Source: Salinibacterium sp.
Lineage (GTDB): Bacteria > Actinomycetota > Actinomycetes > Actinomycetales > Microbacteriaceae
Length of the DNA: 64,000 nt
Reading direction: 5' to 3'
NCBI GenBank assembly: GCA_015234465.1
Contig: JADGNA010000006.1
Coordinates: 1-64,000 of the forward strand
Of the stretch, positions 44,181-54,853 are shown in pieces (position 1 is the stretch's first letter; each line of letters begins with the position of its first letter). Under the pieces are notes generated by a model. It was not told the origin of the DNA, made no database searches, and worked only from the letters and a program-made list of their open reading frames with translations. The position numbers and the translations under genes are program-made.

Positions 44181-47129
44181 TCAGCCGGTCGACGGCTGAT
44201 AGGACTTCGACACACCATAGAAGCGCCGCTCGAACACCGTGCGCGCGTGCCTCGTCGAGCGCATGTAGTGCTCCTCGAGCAATGTCGCTGAGCTTGCCGG
44301 GTATCCGAGGAGGCGCGCGATGCCCTCAAGCTGCTCGCGGTCGGTGGGGATCACATCGGAGGTCTTGCCGGACCACAGCGTGATGGCCGAGCGGATGCGT
44401 GACGCGAGTATCCAGGCCTCACGAAGCGTTTCCGCCTCCCGCTCGGGCACGAATCCGAGTTCGGCTGCCGCAGAAAGGGCCCGAAGTGTCGACGAGGTGC
44501 GAAGTTCCGGGTGCTCGTGCGCATGCTGCAGCTGGATGAGCTGCACGAACCACTCGACATCGCTCAACGAACCACGACCGAGCTTGAGGTGCCGCGATGG
44601 GTCGGCCGCCTGGGGAAGGCGCTCGGACTCGACCCGGGCCTTGATGCGTTTCACCTCCCTGACATCGGTCTCGGCGATCGCCTCGGGATAGCGAACCGAG
44701 TCGGCCAGTTCCTCGAAGTCGGCGAGGAGTTGGGCGTCGCCCGCCACGCCGCGAGCCCGCAGGAGGGCCTGGGCCTCCCACGTGAGGGACCAACGCTCGT
44801 AATAGGCGCGGTAGGAGTCGAGTGAGCGCGCGATCGGGCCGTTGCGTCCCTCCGGTCTCAAGTTCGCGTCGAGGTCGAAGGGCAGCCGGAGATCCTCCGT
44901 CATGGCGACAATGTCGGAGACGATGCGCTCGGCCGTCCGCTGCGCGTGGTGAGGCTCTGCGGTCGTGGGTCGATAGACATACATGACGTCGGCATCCGAA
45001 CCGAAACCGAGCTCAGCGCCTCCATAGCGGCCCATGGCGATGATGGCGAACTCCAGCCCGTCATCGGCACGACGCACCGCCGCGAGCACCCCCCGCAGCA
45101 GGGCCGTGTTGATGTCGGAGAGCGCCGTGCCCAGCTCCTCGATGCCCACAACGCCCAGGATCGCTCCCAGGGCGACCCTCAGCACTTCCCGCCTTCGGAT
45201 GGCACGGAGGGCGGCGACAGCCGTCTTCGGCTCGCTGTGGCGGCGCAGGATGGCCGTGGACTCCTCATCCAGTAGGGTTGCGGGCCTCGGTCGCAGGTCG
45301 TCGTCGCTCTCGAGCCACGCGGCCGACTCAGGCATCCGTTCAAGCAGGCCACCGACGAAGCGGGAACCGCTCAGGGCCGCCGTGAGTCGCTTGGCAGCGC
45401 CCGAGGAGTCCCGCAGCATCCGCAGGTACCAGTACGACTCCCCCAGCTCGTCGCTGAGCCGGCGGAAGGCAAGCAGGCCGTAGTCGGGGTCTGCCCCTTC
45501 AGCGAACCACTGGAGCATCACCGGCAGCAGGTTCTTCTGGATCTGCGCACGCCGGGAGACCCCCGCCGTCATGGCGGCGATATGTGCGAGCGCTCCGCGG
45601 GTGTCGATGAAACCAATCGCGGCGAGACGCGCCTCAGCCTGGCCACTCGTGAGCGCCAGCTCCTCTTCGGGAAGCGCCGCAACCGCAGACAGGAGAGGTC
45701 GGTAGAAGAGCTTCTCGTGAAGGGTACGCACGGTCGACTTGCGCGCCGCCCATTGCTCCGTGATGCCCTCCGCCGTCGCTGCGAGGCCAGAGGCACGTGC
45801 CAGCACCCGGAGTGCGTCCCGGTCACGCGGCATGAGGTGGGTACGGGTCAGACGGCTGAGCTGGAGCCGGTGCTCGAGCACCCGCAGGAACTGGTAGTCG
45901 TGCGCAAACTCGGCCGCCTCCGCCCTGCCGATGTAGCCCTGCTCGGCGAGGGCGTCCAGGGCATCGAGGCTCGCGCGTTGGCGCACGTGCTCATCAGCGC
46001 TACCGTGGACCAGCTGCAGCAGCTGCACCGTGAACTCGATGTCACGGATGCCGCCCGGGCCGAGCTTCAACTGGATGTCGACCTCTTCGGCCGGGATGTG
46101 CTCAGTGACGCGCTCGCGCATCCGCTGCACTCCCTGCACGAAGCCGTCGCGCGAGGAGCTCCGCCAGACGAAGGGGCGGATTGCCTCCTCGTAGCGCTCA
46201 CCGAGATCCAGGTCGCCAGCGATGTGGCGCGACTTGAGAAGGGCCTGGAACTCCCAGTTCTGCGCCCACCGCTCGTAGTAAGCGACGTGGGATTCCAGCG
46301 TGCGGACGAGCGCGCCGTCCTTGCCCTCAGGTCGCAGGTTCGCATCGACCTCCCAGAGTGAAGGCTCGGTAGCGAGGTCGCTGATGCCCTTCATGGTGGC
46401 GATCGCAAGCCGAGTGCCGATGTCGATCGCGAGTCCCGTCGTGATCGACTCCGAGCCCTCGACCACGAAGATGACGTCGACGTCACTGACGTAGTTGAGT
46501 TCGCGCGCTCCCGCCTTGCCCATGCCGATCACCGCGAGTCGCGTGGCTGCCACGTCATCTGCCGGGTACGGCACATCGCGTCGCGCGACGGTGAGCGAGG
46601 CATCGAGGGCGGCCGAGGCGAGGTCGGCCAGCGCCGCCGTCACCTCCGAGACACCGACGAGCGGATTCGGTAGCTCAAGGTCATAGGCGGCGAGGGCGGC
46701 GAGATGGCGACGGTAACGCACCCGCAGGGCGTTCCACCCTGCTTCGCCCTCCAGCCCAGCGACCGCGTCCTGCAGGTCGGCACGATACTGCTCGGCACTC
46801 CACGGCGATATGAGCGGATGCGTCAGGGTTGCCATCTCCGCGGGGTGACGCCGGAAGAACTCGCCCAGGGCGGGCGACGCCCCGAGCAGGCGGATGAGGC
46901 GGCGGGCAGCACCCTCCTCCGCGAGGAGTGCATCGGTCTCGGCGGGAGCCCGGTCGCGAAGTTCCAGGAGAAGGCGGAGTGCTTCGTCAGGATCGGCTGC
47001 AAGCGAGAACGCGCCGAACAGCGCCGTCGCGCGCTCCCGGCCGAGCGCATCCAGGGACTCCCTCGCCTGGCCGAGACGCGCGAAACCGAGGCGCGCGAGC
47101 TCGGTCAGGGACGTCTGGTCACGGGCCAT
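44181..47129 (-). CDS. glnE: Bifunctional glutamine synthetase adenylyltransferase/deadenylase
   Basis: 982 aa. Adds AMP to the regulatory tyrosine of glutamine synthetase and removes it. The two nucleotidyltransferase domains are visible: VIGMGKAGARELNYVSDVDVIFV in the N-terminal half and AMGRYGGAELGFGSDADVMYVY in the C-terminal half, each followed by DANLRPEG. Each domain also has the helical GPGGIRDIEF or GRGSLSDVEWFVQL motif. It begins 8 bp after glnA2 stops, so it is co-transcribed with glnA2 and convergent with its substrate gene glnA1. Confidence 0.96.
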   Translation of the reverse strand: MARDQTSLTELARLGFARLGQARESLDALGRERATALFGAFSLAADPDEALRLLLELRDRAPAETDALLAEEGAARRLIRLLGASPALGEFFRRHPAEMATLTHPLISPWSAEQYRADLQDAVAGLEGEAGWNALRVRYRRHLAALAAYDLELPNPLVGVSEVTAALADLASAALDASLTVARRDVPYPADDVAATRLAVIGMGKAGARELNYVSDVDVIFVVEGSESITTGLAIDIGTRLAIATMKGISDLATEPSLWEVDANLRPEGKDGALVRTLESHVAYYERWAQNWEFQALLKSRHIAGDLDLGERYEEAIRPFVWRSSSRDGFVQGVQRMRERVTEHIPAEEVDIQLKLGPGGIRDIEFTVQLLQLVHGSADEHVRQRASLDALDALAEQGYIGRAEAAEFAHDYQFLRVLEHRLQLSRLTRTHLMPRDRDALRVLARASGLAATAEGITEQWAARKSTVRTLHEKLFYRPLLSAVAALPEEELALTSGQAEARLAAIGFIDTRGALAHIAAMTAGVSRRAQIQKNLLPVMLQWFAEGADPDYGLLAFRRLSDELGESYWYLRMLRDSSGAAKRLTAALSGSRFVGGLLERMPESAAWLESDDDLRPRPATLLDEESTAILRRHSEPKTAVAALRAIRRREVLRVALGAILGVVGIEELGTALSDINTALLRGVLAAVRRADDGLEFAIIAMGRYGGAELGFGSDADVMYVYRPTTAEPHHAQRTAERIVSDIVAMTEDLRLPFDLDANLRPEGRNGPIARSLDSYRAYYERWSLTWEAQALLRARGVAGDAQLLADFEELADSVRYPEAIAETDVREVKRIKARVESERLPQAADPSRHLKLGRGSLSDVEWFVQLIQLQHAHEHPELRTSSTLRALSAAAELGFVPEREAETLREAWILASRIRSAITLWSGKTSDVIPTDREQLEGIARLLGYPASSATLLEEHYMRSTRHARTVFERRFYGVSKSYQPSTG

Positions 47130-47137
47130 GGGCGGGT

Positions 47138-48475
47138 CTAGAGCATCTCCAGGTTCCGGTTGAGCTCATAGGGCGTGACCTGGGAGCGGTACTCGCGCCA
47201 TTCCTGCCGCTTGTTGCGCAGCACGAAGTTGAACACCTGCTCTCCGAGGGTCTCGGCGACGAGCTCGGAGTCCTCCATGAGCGACACGGCGTGGTCGAGG
47301 CTGGCCGGCAGTGCGTTGTATCCGAGCGCCCGACGTTCAGAGTCGGTCATCTGCCAGACGTTGTCTTCGGCCTCCGGCTGGAGCTCGTATTCACCCTCGA
47401 TGCCCTTGAGGCCCGCGGCGAGCATGAGCGAGAAGGAGAGGTAGGGGTTCGACGCCGAGTCGATGCCGCGGTACTCGACGCGCGCACTCTGACCCTTGTT
47501 GGGCTTGTAGAGCGGCACCCGCACGAGCGCGGAGCGGTTGTTGTGTCCCCACGTGATGAAGCTCGGCGCCTCGTCGCCGCCCCAGAGTCGCTTGTAGGAG
47601 TTGACGAACTGGTTCGTGACGGCCGTGATCTCGGGCGCGTGCTTGAGGAGCCCGGCAATGAACTGACGGCCGGTCTTGGAGAGCTGGTACTGCGCACCCG
47701 CCTCGTAGAAGGCGTTCGTGTCGCCCTCGAAGAGCGACATGTGGGTGTGCATTCCCGAACCGGGGTGCTCGGAGAACGGCTTCGGCATGAAGGTCGCGTA
47801 GACGCCCTGCTCGATCGCGACCTCCTTGATCACGGTGCGGAAGGTCATGATGTTGTCCGCTGTCGTGAGGGCGTCGGCGTAGCGCAGGTCGATCTCGTTC
47901 TGGCCAGGACCAGCCTCGTGGTGGCTGAACTCGACCGAGATGCCGAGGTCTTCGAGCATCCGCACGGAACGGCGCCTGAAGTCGTGGGCCGTGCCGCCAG
48001 GCACGTTGTCGAAGTAGCCGGCCGAGTCGACAGGCTGGGGCCCCTCGGTGCCGAACTTCGAGCTCTTGAGGAGGTAGAACTCGATCTCGGGGTGCGTATA
48101 GAAGGTGAAGCCGGCATCCGCGGCCTTCTCCAGCGTGCGCTTGAGCACATTGCGGGGGTCCGCGATGGCCGGCTGGCCGTCAGGCGTCATGATGTCGCAG
48201 AACATGCGGGCCGTCGGGTCGATCTCCCCGCGCCACGGGAGGATCTGGAACGTCGCCGGGTCTGGGTGGGCGAGCACGTCGGCCTCATAGGAGCGGGTCA
48301 GACCCTCGATCGCGGAGCCGTCGAAGCCGAGGCCCTCCGCGAACGCACCCTCGACCTCAGCCGGTGCGATGGCAACGGACTTCAGCGTGCCGACGACGTC
48401 GGTGAACCAGAGGCGGATGAACTTGATGCCACGCTCTTCGATGGTACGAAGGACGAAGTCCCGCTGCTTGTCCAT
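47138..48475 (-). CDS. glnA2: Second type I glutamine synthetase (GlnA2)
   Basis: 445-residue GSI-alpha-like enzyme: DGSAIEGLTRSYEADV, HPEIEFYLLK, KPFSEHPGSGMHTHMSLFEG, and WGHNNRSALVRVPLY. The adenylylation region reads AEDNVWQMTDSER, with Trp instead of Tyr, so GlnE should not regulate it although the two share an operon. GlnA2 of mycobacteria and Streptomyces has low or altered GS activity, so the physiological substrate may differ. ATG with GAGGAG upstream. Confidence 0.94.
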   Translation of the reverse strand: MDKQRDFVLRTIEERGIKFIRLWFTDVVGTLKSVAIAPAEVEGAFAEGLGFDGSAIEGLTRSYEADVLAHPDPATFQILPWRGEIDPTARMFCDIMTPDGQPAIADPRNVLKRTLEKAADAGFTFYTHPEIEFYLLKSSKFGTEGPQPVDSAGYFDNVPGGTAHDFRRRSVRMLEDLGISVEFSHHEAGPGQNEIDLRYADALTTADNIMTFRTVIKEVAIEQGVYATFMPKPFSEHPGSGMHTHMSLFEGDTNAFYEAGAQYQLSKTGRQFIAGLLKHAPEITAVTNQFVNSYKRLWGGDEAPSFITWGHNNRSALVRVPLYKPNKGQSARVEYRGIDSASNPYLSFSLMLAAGLKGIEGEYELQPEAEDNVWQMTDSERRALGYNALPASLDHAVSLMEDSELVAETLGEQVFNFVLRNKRQEWREYRSQVTPYELNRNLEML

Positions 48476-48500
48476 GTGCTCCTCGTGGTCTCGACGGATT

Positions 48501-48521
48501 CTCGCCCCTGACCGGGGCGAG
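48501..48521. promoter_or_regulatory. Inverted repeat between glnA2 and nadE
   Basis: Perfect 8-bp arms (CTCGCCCC / GGGGCGAG) around TGACC in the 69-bp divergent gap. TATTAGGCT at 48530-48538 is a good -10 for a leaderless nadE message starting near its ATG, so the repeat lies at the -35 region and may be an operator. Confidence 0.4.
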
Positions 48522-48544
48522 GATGCGCTATTAGGCTACTGGCT

Positions 48545-50281
48545 ATGGGACGAATCCGCTTGGCACTCGCGCAGACAAATCCGGTGCTGGGCGACCTCGA
48601 TGGCAACTGCACGCAGGTGCTCGAGGCCGCTCGACGGGCAGCAGCCCAGGGGGCCGAGTTGCTCATGACAGGCGAGATGGCGCTCTCGGGTTACCCCATC
48701 GAGGACCTCGCGTCCCGTCCGAGCTTCCTCACCGCCGCGGTGGATGCCGTAAGTGTGCTCGCGAAGCGCCTCCAGGATGAGGGCCTCGGCGACCTCGTCG
48801 TCATTGTGGGACATCCGGACGGTCCCCACGAGCCGCGCCTCCTCGGCACGAGCAACGCACCCACGGCGATCGCGAGGAACTCGGCCAGCGTGCTCCACCA
48901 CGGCCACGTCAAGGCCACCTACTCGAAGCATCACCTGCCCAACTACTCGGTGTTCGACGAATACCGCATCTTCATTCCGGGCGACGAGTTGCTCGTCGTG
49001 CGTGTGAACAACGTCGACGTCGCCGTCGTGATCTGCGAGGACCTCTGGCGGGATGGCGGTCCCGTCGCGCGCGTACTCGAGGCGGATGCCGGTGTGCTCG
49101 CAGTGCTGAACGGCTCCCCCTTCGAGCGCGACAAGGACGAGGTGCGACTGCCGCTCGTCACACGCCGGGCCGTCGAGACCGACACGATCGTCGCCTACGT
49201 GAACCTCGTCGGCGGCCAGGACGACCTCGTGTTCGACGGCGACAGCGTCGTGGTCGACGGAAGCGGCACGATCCTCGCCAGGGCGCCGCAGTTCCAGGAG
49301 CACCTCCTCATCGTGGATGTCGACGCCGCCGACGCCACCGACACGCCCCTGCCGCGCGAGGTGCACCGGATCGAGCTCACGGCATCCGCGCCTGTCAAGC
49401 CCGAGTTGGGTAAGGACGTCGCGGAGCTTCCGGATGACCGTGAGCAGCTGTGGAACGCCCTCGTCCTCGGGCTTCGCGACTATGTCAGGAAGAACGGCTT
49501 CCGCAGCGTCGTCCTGGGCCTCTCGGGAGGGATCGACTCGGCCGTGTGCGCGGCCCTCGCGGTCGATGCGATCGGCGCCGATTCCGTCTACGGGGTATCG
49601 ATGCCGAGCAGGTACTCCTCCAAGCATTCGCGGTCCGACGCGGACGACTTCGCCGAGCGCACCGGCGTGCACTTCGACACGCAGCCGATCGCAGGACTCG
49701 TCGCACCGTTCGAGGAGCAGCTCGGCCTCACGGGGGTCGCGGCCGAGAACCTCCAAGCACGCGTGCGCGCCGTGATCCTCATGGGCCTCTCCAACATGCA
49801 AGGCCACCTGGTGCTCACGACCGGCAACAAGACCGAGCTCGCAGTGGGCTACTCGACCATGTACGGAGACTCGGTCGGCGGTTTCGCGCCCATCAAGGAT
49901 GTGCCGAAGCTCCTCGTCTGGGAGCTCGCGGCGTGGCGCAACGAGTTCGCGGCAGCGCGGGGCGAGGTGCCGCCCATCCCGGAGAACTCGATCACCAAGC
50001 CGCCGTCCGCCGAACTTAAGCCGGGCCAGGTGGACGAGGACTCGCTCCCCCCTTACGAGATTCTGGATCCGCTGATCGATGCCTATGTGACGCGCAAGCT
50101 CGGCGCTGCCGATGTCGTGGCCCTCGGCTTCGACCCGGCGATCGTAGACGAGGTCACCACCCTCGTCGATCGTTCCGAGTGGAAGCGACGCCAGGGTGCG
50201 ATCGGCCCGAAGATCTCGGGGATGGCCTTCGGTCGCGACCGACGCCTTCCCGTCACGTATCGGCCGAGTCGGGCGGAGTGA
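48545..50281 (+). CDS. nadE: Glutamine-dependent NAD+ synthetase
   Basis: 578-residue two-domain enzyme that amidates deamido-NAD to NAD. The N-terminal nitrilase-type glutaminase has the Glu-Lys-Cys triad in TGEMALSGYPIEDL, KHHLPNYSVFDEYR and VVICEDLWRDGGP. The C-terminal synthetase has the PP-loop LGLSGGIDSAVCA and TTGNKTELAVGYSTMYGD. This is the shorter type, not the roughly 680-residue mycobacterial form. Likely leaderless; panB follows after 25 bp. Confidence 0.95.
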   Translation: MGRIRLALAQTNPVLGDLDGNCTQVLEAARRAAAQGAELLMTGEMALSGYPIEDLASRPSFLTAAVDAVSVLAKRLQDEGLGDLVVIVGHPDGPHEPRLLGTSNAPTAIARNSASVLHHGHVKATYSKHHLPNYSVFDEYRIFIPGDELLVVRVNNVDVAVVICEDLWRDGGPVARVLEADAGVLAVLNGSPFERDKDEVRLPLVTRRAVETDTIVAYVNLVGGQDDLVFDGDSVVVDGSGTILARAPQFQEHLLIVDVDAADATDTPLPREVHRIELTASAPVKPELGKDVAELPDDREQLWNALVLGLRDYVRKNGFRSVVLGLSGGIDSAVCAALAVDAIGADSVYGVSMPSRYSSKHSRSDADDFAERTGVHFDTQPIAGLVAPFEEQLGLTGVAAENLQARVRAVILMGLSNMQGHLVLTTGNKTELAVGYSTMYGDSVGGFAPIKDVPKLLVWELAAWRNEFAAARGEVPPIPENSITKPPSAELKPGQVDEDSLPPYEILDPLIDAYVTRKLGAADVVALGFDPAIVDEVTTLVDRSEWKRRQGAIGPKISGMAFGRDRRLPVTYRPSRAE

Positions 50282-50306
50282 CGGAACGCCGTCATAGAGT
50301 GGCCCC

Positions 50307-51140
50307 ATGAGTGAAACCAGCGATGCTTCCACCCCCGCTCCCGTCAAGCGCGTGCGCACCCGGCACTTCCAGCAGGCGAAGGAACGCGGCATCCGCATCA
50401 CGGGCCTGACGAGCTATGACTACCTGACGGCACGGATCTTCGACGACGCGGGTGTCGACTTCCTCCTGGTCGGCGACTCAGCGGGCAACACGGTCTTCGG
50501 CCACGACACGACACTGCCGGTCACGATCGACGAGCTCATCCCGCTCACGCGTGCCGTCGCCATCGCTGCCAAGCGGGCCCTCGTCGTCGCTGACCTGCCC
50601 TTCGGCTCATACGAGACGAGCCCCGATGAGGCCCTCCACACCGCCTTCCGCTTCATGAAGGAGACGGGCGCCCATGCCGTCAAGCTCGAGGGCGGCGTGC
50701 GGAGCGCCGAGCAGATCCGTCGCATCGTCTCAGCCGGCATCCCCGTCATGGCACACATCGGCTTCACGCCACAGAGCGAGCACGGCCTCGGCGGCCACAT
50801 GATCCAGGGGCGCGGCGACCAGGTGAAGCAGCTGCTCGAAGATGCCCGCGCAGTGCAGGATGCAGGAGCATTCGCGGTCGTGCTCGAGATGGTGCCCGCG
50901 GACTCAGCAGCCCTCGTCACGGAAGAACTTCGGATTCCCACAATCGGCGTCGGAGCCGGCCCGGAAGTAGACGGACAGCTGCTCGTCTGGACCGACTGGG
51001 CGGGACTCACGAGCGGTCGCATCCCCCGCTTCGTTCGCAAGTATGCTGATCTACACGGTATTCTCACCGAGGCTGTGACCGCATTCCGATCGGATGTCGA
51101 GTCTGGCACCTATCCCGGCCCCGAGCACTCCTACGAATAG
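50307..51140 (+). CDS. panB: 3-methyl-2-oxobutanoate hydroxymethyltransferase
   Basis: 277 aa. Converts 2-oxoisovalerate to ketopantoate using methylene-tetrahydrofolate, first step of pantothenate synthesis. [51 protein letters not shown] and [18 protein letters not shown] match the family, including the metal-binding Asp residues and catalytic Glu. Close behind nadE, so probably one operon for cofactor synthesis. Confidence 0.96.
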   Translation: MSETSDASTPAPVKRVRTRHFQQAKERGIRITGLTSYDYLTARIFDDAGVDFLLVGDSAGNTVFGHDTTLPVTIDELIPLTRAVAIAAKRALVVADLPFGSYETSPDEALHTAFRFMKETGAHAVKLEGGVRSAEQIRRIVSAGIPVMAHIGFTPQSEHGLGGHMIQGRGDQVKQLLEDARAVQDAGAFAVVLEMVPADSAALVTEELRIPTIGVGAGPEVDGQLLVWTDWAGLTSGRIPRFVRKYADLHGILTEAVTAFRSDVESGTYPGPEHSYE

Positions 51141-52526
<1,386 letters not shown>

Positions 52527-52527
52527 T

Positions 52528-52542
52528 CCTCAGAAGGTGAGG
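52528..52542. terminator. Weak hairpin after gdhA
   Basis: CCTCA and TGAGG arms around GAAGG just past the gdhA stop; a 5-bp stem extendable by wobble pairs. It lies between convergent genes. Marginal on its own. Confidence 0.3.
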
Positions 52543-52561
52543 GAGGGAGGGGGCCGAGAGC

Positions 52562-52735
52562 TCAGCGCTCGTCGAGTTCCTCTTCCTCCGCCCACTGGCG
52601 GGAACGCGCCGCAATGATCTCGGGCGCACGAGCCGCCTCCTCTCGGGAAGGGAACGGGCCAGCACGGTCCACGACCGAGGACTTCATGCCCTCTTCGACC
52701 TCACCGGTTCGTGTGTTGTACCACCACTCGGACAT
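52562..52735 (-). CDS. Small SPOR-like hypothetical protein
   Basis: 57 residues: MSEWWYNTRTGEVEEGMKSS, then VVDRAGPFPSREEAARAPEIIAARSRQWAEEE. The aromatic beginning and the FPSREEAARA segment match small proteins often labelled SPOR-domain in Micrococcales. No signal peptide. It is divergent from map with 33 bp between. Function unknown. Confidence 0.75.
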   Translation of the reverse strand: MSEWWYNTRTGEVEEGMKSSVVDRAGPFPSREEAARAPEIIAARSRQWAEEEELDER

Positions 52736-52768
52736 GGCACCTCCCGCTGTCGACCTAAGATCGATCCT

Positions 52769-53650
52769 ATGCCCAAGGACTCCAACGGACACCTGATCCC
52801 GGGGGCGGTCTCCCCCAGGCGCGCTGTTCCTGCCTCGATCCCCAAGCCCGAGTATGTCGGCCGCCCCGCACCTGCGAAGTTCACGGGCGGCGACGTGTAC
52901 AGCCCCGAGCAGGTGGAGTTGATTCGCGAATCCGGGCGCATCGCGGCATCCGCCATCGAGCACGTCGCTGCGCACATCCGCCCCGGCGTCACGACCGAGG
53001 AGCTGGATCGCCTGGGCCATGAGTACGTCGTGGAACACGGCGCGTACCCCTCGTGCCTTGGCTACCGCGGGTTCCCGAAGTCGGTGTGCACCTCGGTGAA
53101 CGAGGTCGTGTGCCATGGCATCCCTGATGACACGGTGCTGAATGAAGGCGACATCGTCAACCTCGACATCACGGCCTTCAAGAACGGCTTCCACGGCGAC
53201 ACGAACCGGACCTTCATCGTCGGCAGCGCCTCCCAGGAGGTGACGGACCTCGTGAGCCGCACCGAGGAGGCCCTCGCGCGGGGCATCAAGGCGGTAGCCC
53301 CCGGCAGGCAGGTCAACGTCATCGGAAGGACCATCGAGTCCTATGCTCGGCGCTTCGGCTATGGCGTCGTGCGCGACTTCACGGGGCACGGTGTCGGCGC
53401 AGCCTTCCACTCCGGCCTGATCATCCCCCACTATGACTCCGCGCCGGAGTTCGACACCGTCATGGAGGTCGGCATGGTGTTCACGATCGAGCCGATGCTC
53501 ACGCTCGGCACGCACGAGTGGGACATGTGGAGCGACGACTGGACCGTCACGACCAAGGACAAGAGCATGACGGCGCAGTTCGAGCACACGATCGTGGTGA
53601 CCGAGCGGGGCGCCGAGATCCTGACCCTGTCTGGCAAGGAGGCCAAATGA
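52769..53650 (+). CDS. map: Type I methionine aminopeptidase
   Basis: 293-residue enzyme that removes the initiator methionine from new proteins. The metal ligands are in LDITAFKNGFHGDTNRTF (two Asp), TGHGVGAAFHSG (His), FTIEPML and FEHTIVVTE (two Glu). An N-terminal extension with RRAVPASIPKPEYVGRP is typical of actinobacterial MapB-type enzymes. It overlaps ppgK by 4 bp. Confidence 0.96.
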   Translation: MPKDSNGHLIPGAVSPRRAVPASIPKPEYVGRPAPAKFTGGDVYSPEQVELIRESGRIAASAIEHVAAHIRPGVTTEELDRLGHEYVVEHGAYPSCLGYRGFPKSVCTSVNEVVCHGIPDDTVLNEGDIVNLDITAFKNGFHGDTNRTFIVGSASQEVTDLVSRTEEALARGIKAVAPGRQVNVIGRTIESYARRFGYGVVRDFTGHGVGAAFHSGLIIPHYDSAPEFDTVMEVGMVFTIEPMLTLGTHEWDMWSDDWTVTTKDKSMTAQFEHTIVVTERGAEILTLSGKEAK

Positions 53651-54408
53651 CCAGTGCGATCGGTATCGACATCGGCGGCACCGGCATCAAAGCCGCGCTC
53701 GTGGACCTTGACACGGGTTCGCTCCTCAGCGACCGGCACAAGGTGCCGACACCAGAAGGTGGCGAGCCTGACGACGTTGTGAAGGCCGTGGTCGGCCTCG
53801 TCTCGGAATTCGAGGAGCTCGACGAGGAGACGCCCGTCGGCGTCTGTTTTCCCGCAGTGGTGCGCGGCGGCCGAACCATGTCGGCGGCGAACGTCAGCGA
53901 CGCCTGGATCGGTCTCGAGGCTGAGCAACTCTTCGAGAAGGCCCTCGGCCGCGGCATCCATTTCATCAACGATGCGGATGCGGCGGGCGTCGCCGAGGCG
54001 CGCTACGGCGCCGCCAAGGATGTACCCGGCCTCGTCATCATGACGACACTCGGCACAGGAATCGGCACCGCCCTGATCAACGACGGCCGGCTCGTGCCGA
54101 ATGCCGAGCTGGGCCATCTCGAGATCGACGGAGTCGACTGGGAGACTGTCGCGTCGAATGGGGCGCGGGAGCGAGCGTCACTGAGCTGGACCGAGTGGGC
54201 TGGGCGCTTGCAGCGCTACTACGAGCGCCTCGAGGCGTATCTCAGCCCCGAACTCTTCGTGGTCGGCGGCGGGGTCTCCAAGCAGCACGAAGACTTTCTT
54301 CCCCTTCTCGAGCTCGATACCCGGATCGTACCGGCGGCACTCCGGAACAACTCGGGCATCATGGGGGCCGCAGCCCTGGCTGAGGGTTCGACGCTGCACA
54401 GCTCCTGA
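53647..54408 (+). CDS. ppgK: Polyphosphate glucokinase (ROK family)
   Basis: 253-residue glucokinase that can use polyphosphate, an actinobacterial speciality. IGIDIGGTGIKAALVDLDTG is the phosphate-binding start; FINDADAAGVAEARYGAAK and MTTLGTGIGTALINDGRLVPN...ELGHLEIDG are ROK/PPGK motifs with the catalytic Asp. The start ATG overlaps the map stop (ATGA), giving translational coupling. Confidence 0.93.
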   Translation: MTSAIGIDIGGTGIKAALVDLDTGSLLSDRHKVPTPEGGEPDDVVKAVVGLVSEFEELDEETPVGVCFPAVVRGGRTMSAANVSDAWIGLEAEQLFEKALGRGIHFINDADAAGVAEARYGAAKDVPGLVIMTTLGTGIGTALINDGRLVPNAELGHLEIDGVDWETVASNGARERASLSWTEWAGRLQRYYERLEAYLSPELFVVGGGVSKQHEDFLPLLELDTRIVPAALRNNSGIMGAAALAEGSTLHSS

Positions 54409-54417
54409 GGGGGCAAG

Positions 54418-54803
54418 GCGAATGGGCCGGCTGATACGCCGGGTTCTGTTCACACCGTGAGGTGCTGGACGGCCATCTATCTCGGGACTACGTTGCCGCA
54501 GCCCTCTAGCGGTCTACCCGGAAGCTGGGCGAGCAACCCGTAGCGCTTCCTGTCTGACCTTGCTCCGGACGAGGTTTACCCAGCCAGCCCGATCACTCGG
54601 GCCGCTGGTGGTCTCTTACACCACCGTTTCACCCTTACCGCTGGCCGAAGCCAGTGGCGGTCTGCTCTCTGTTGCACTTTCTCGCGGGTTGCCCCGGGTG
54701 GGTGTTACCCACCGTCCTGCTCTGTGGAGCCCGGACGTTCCTCGGCGCCGGGCTGCCGAAGCAACCCTGGCGACGCGACCGTCTTGCCGACCCATTCGCT
54801 CGC
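54418..54803 (-). ncRNA. rnpB: RNase P RNA, bacterial type A
   Basis: Catalytic RNA that matures tRNA 5' ends. On the minus strand GAGGAACGTCCGGGCTCC (CRI region) follows the 5' arm, and the 3' end carries ACAGAACCCGGCGTATCAGC. The P1 helix is visible as arms at 54786-54799 and 54418-54431 that pair almost perfectly. Ends are approximate. Long open frames across this stretch are not genes. This fills the gap between ppgK and the zinc-ribbon gene. Confidence 0.94.
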
Positions 54804-54853
54804 CCAGTCTAACTACCAGTGCGCGCTCCGGGCGCCCGCTGCGTCTGCCCTGG

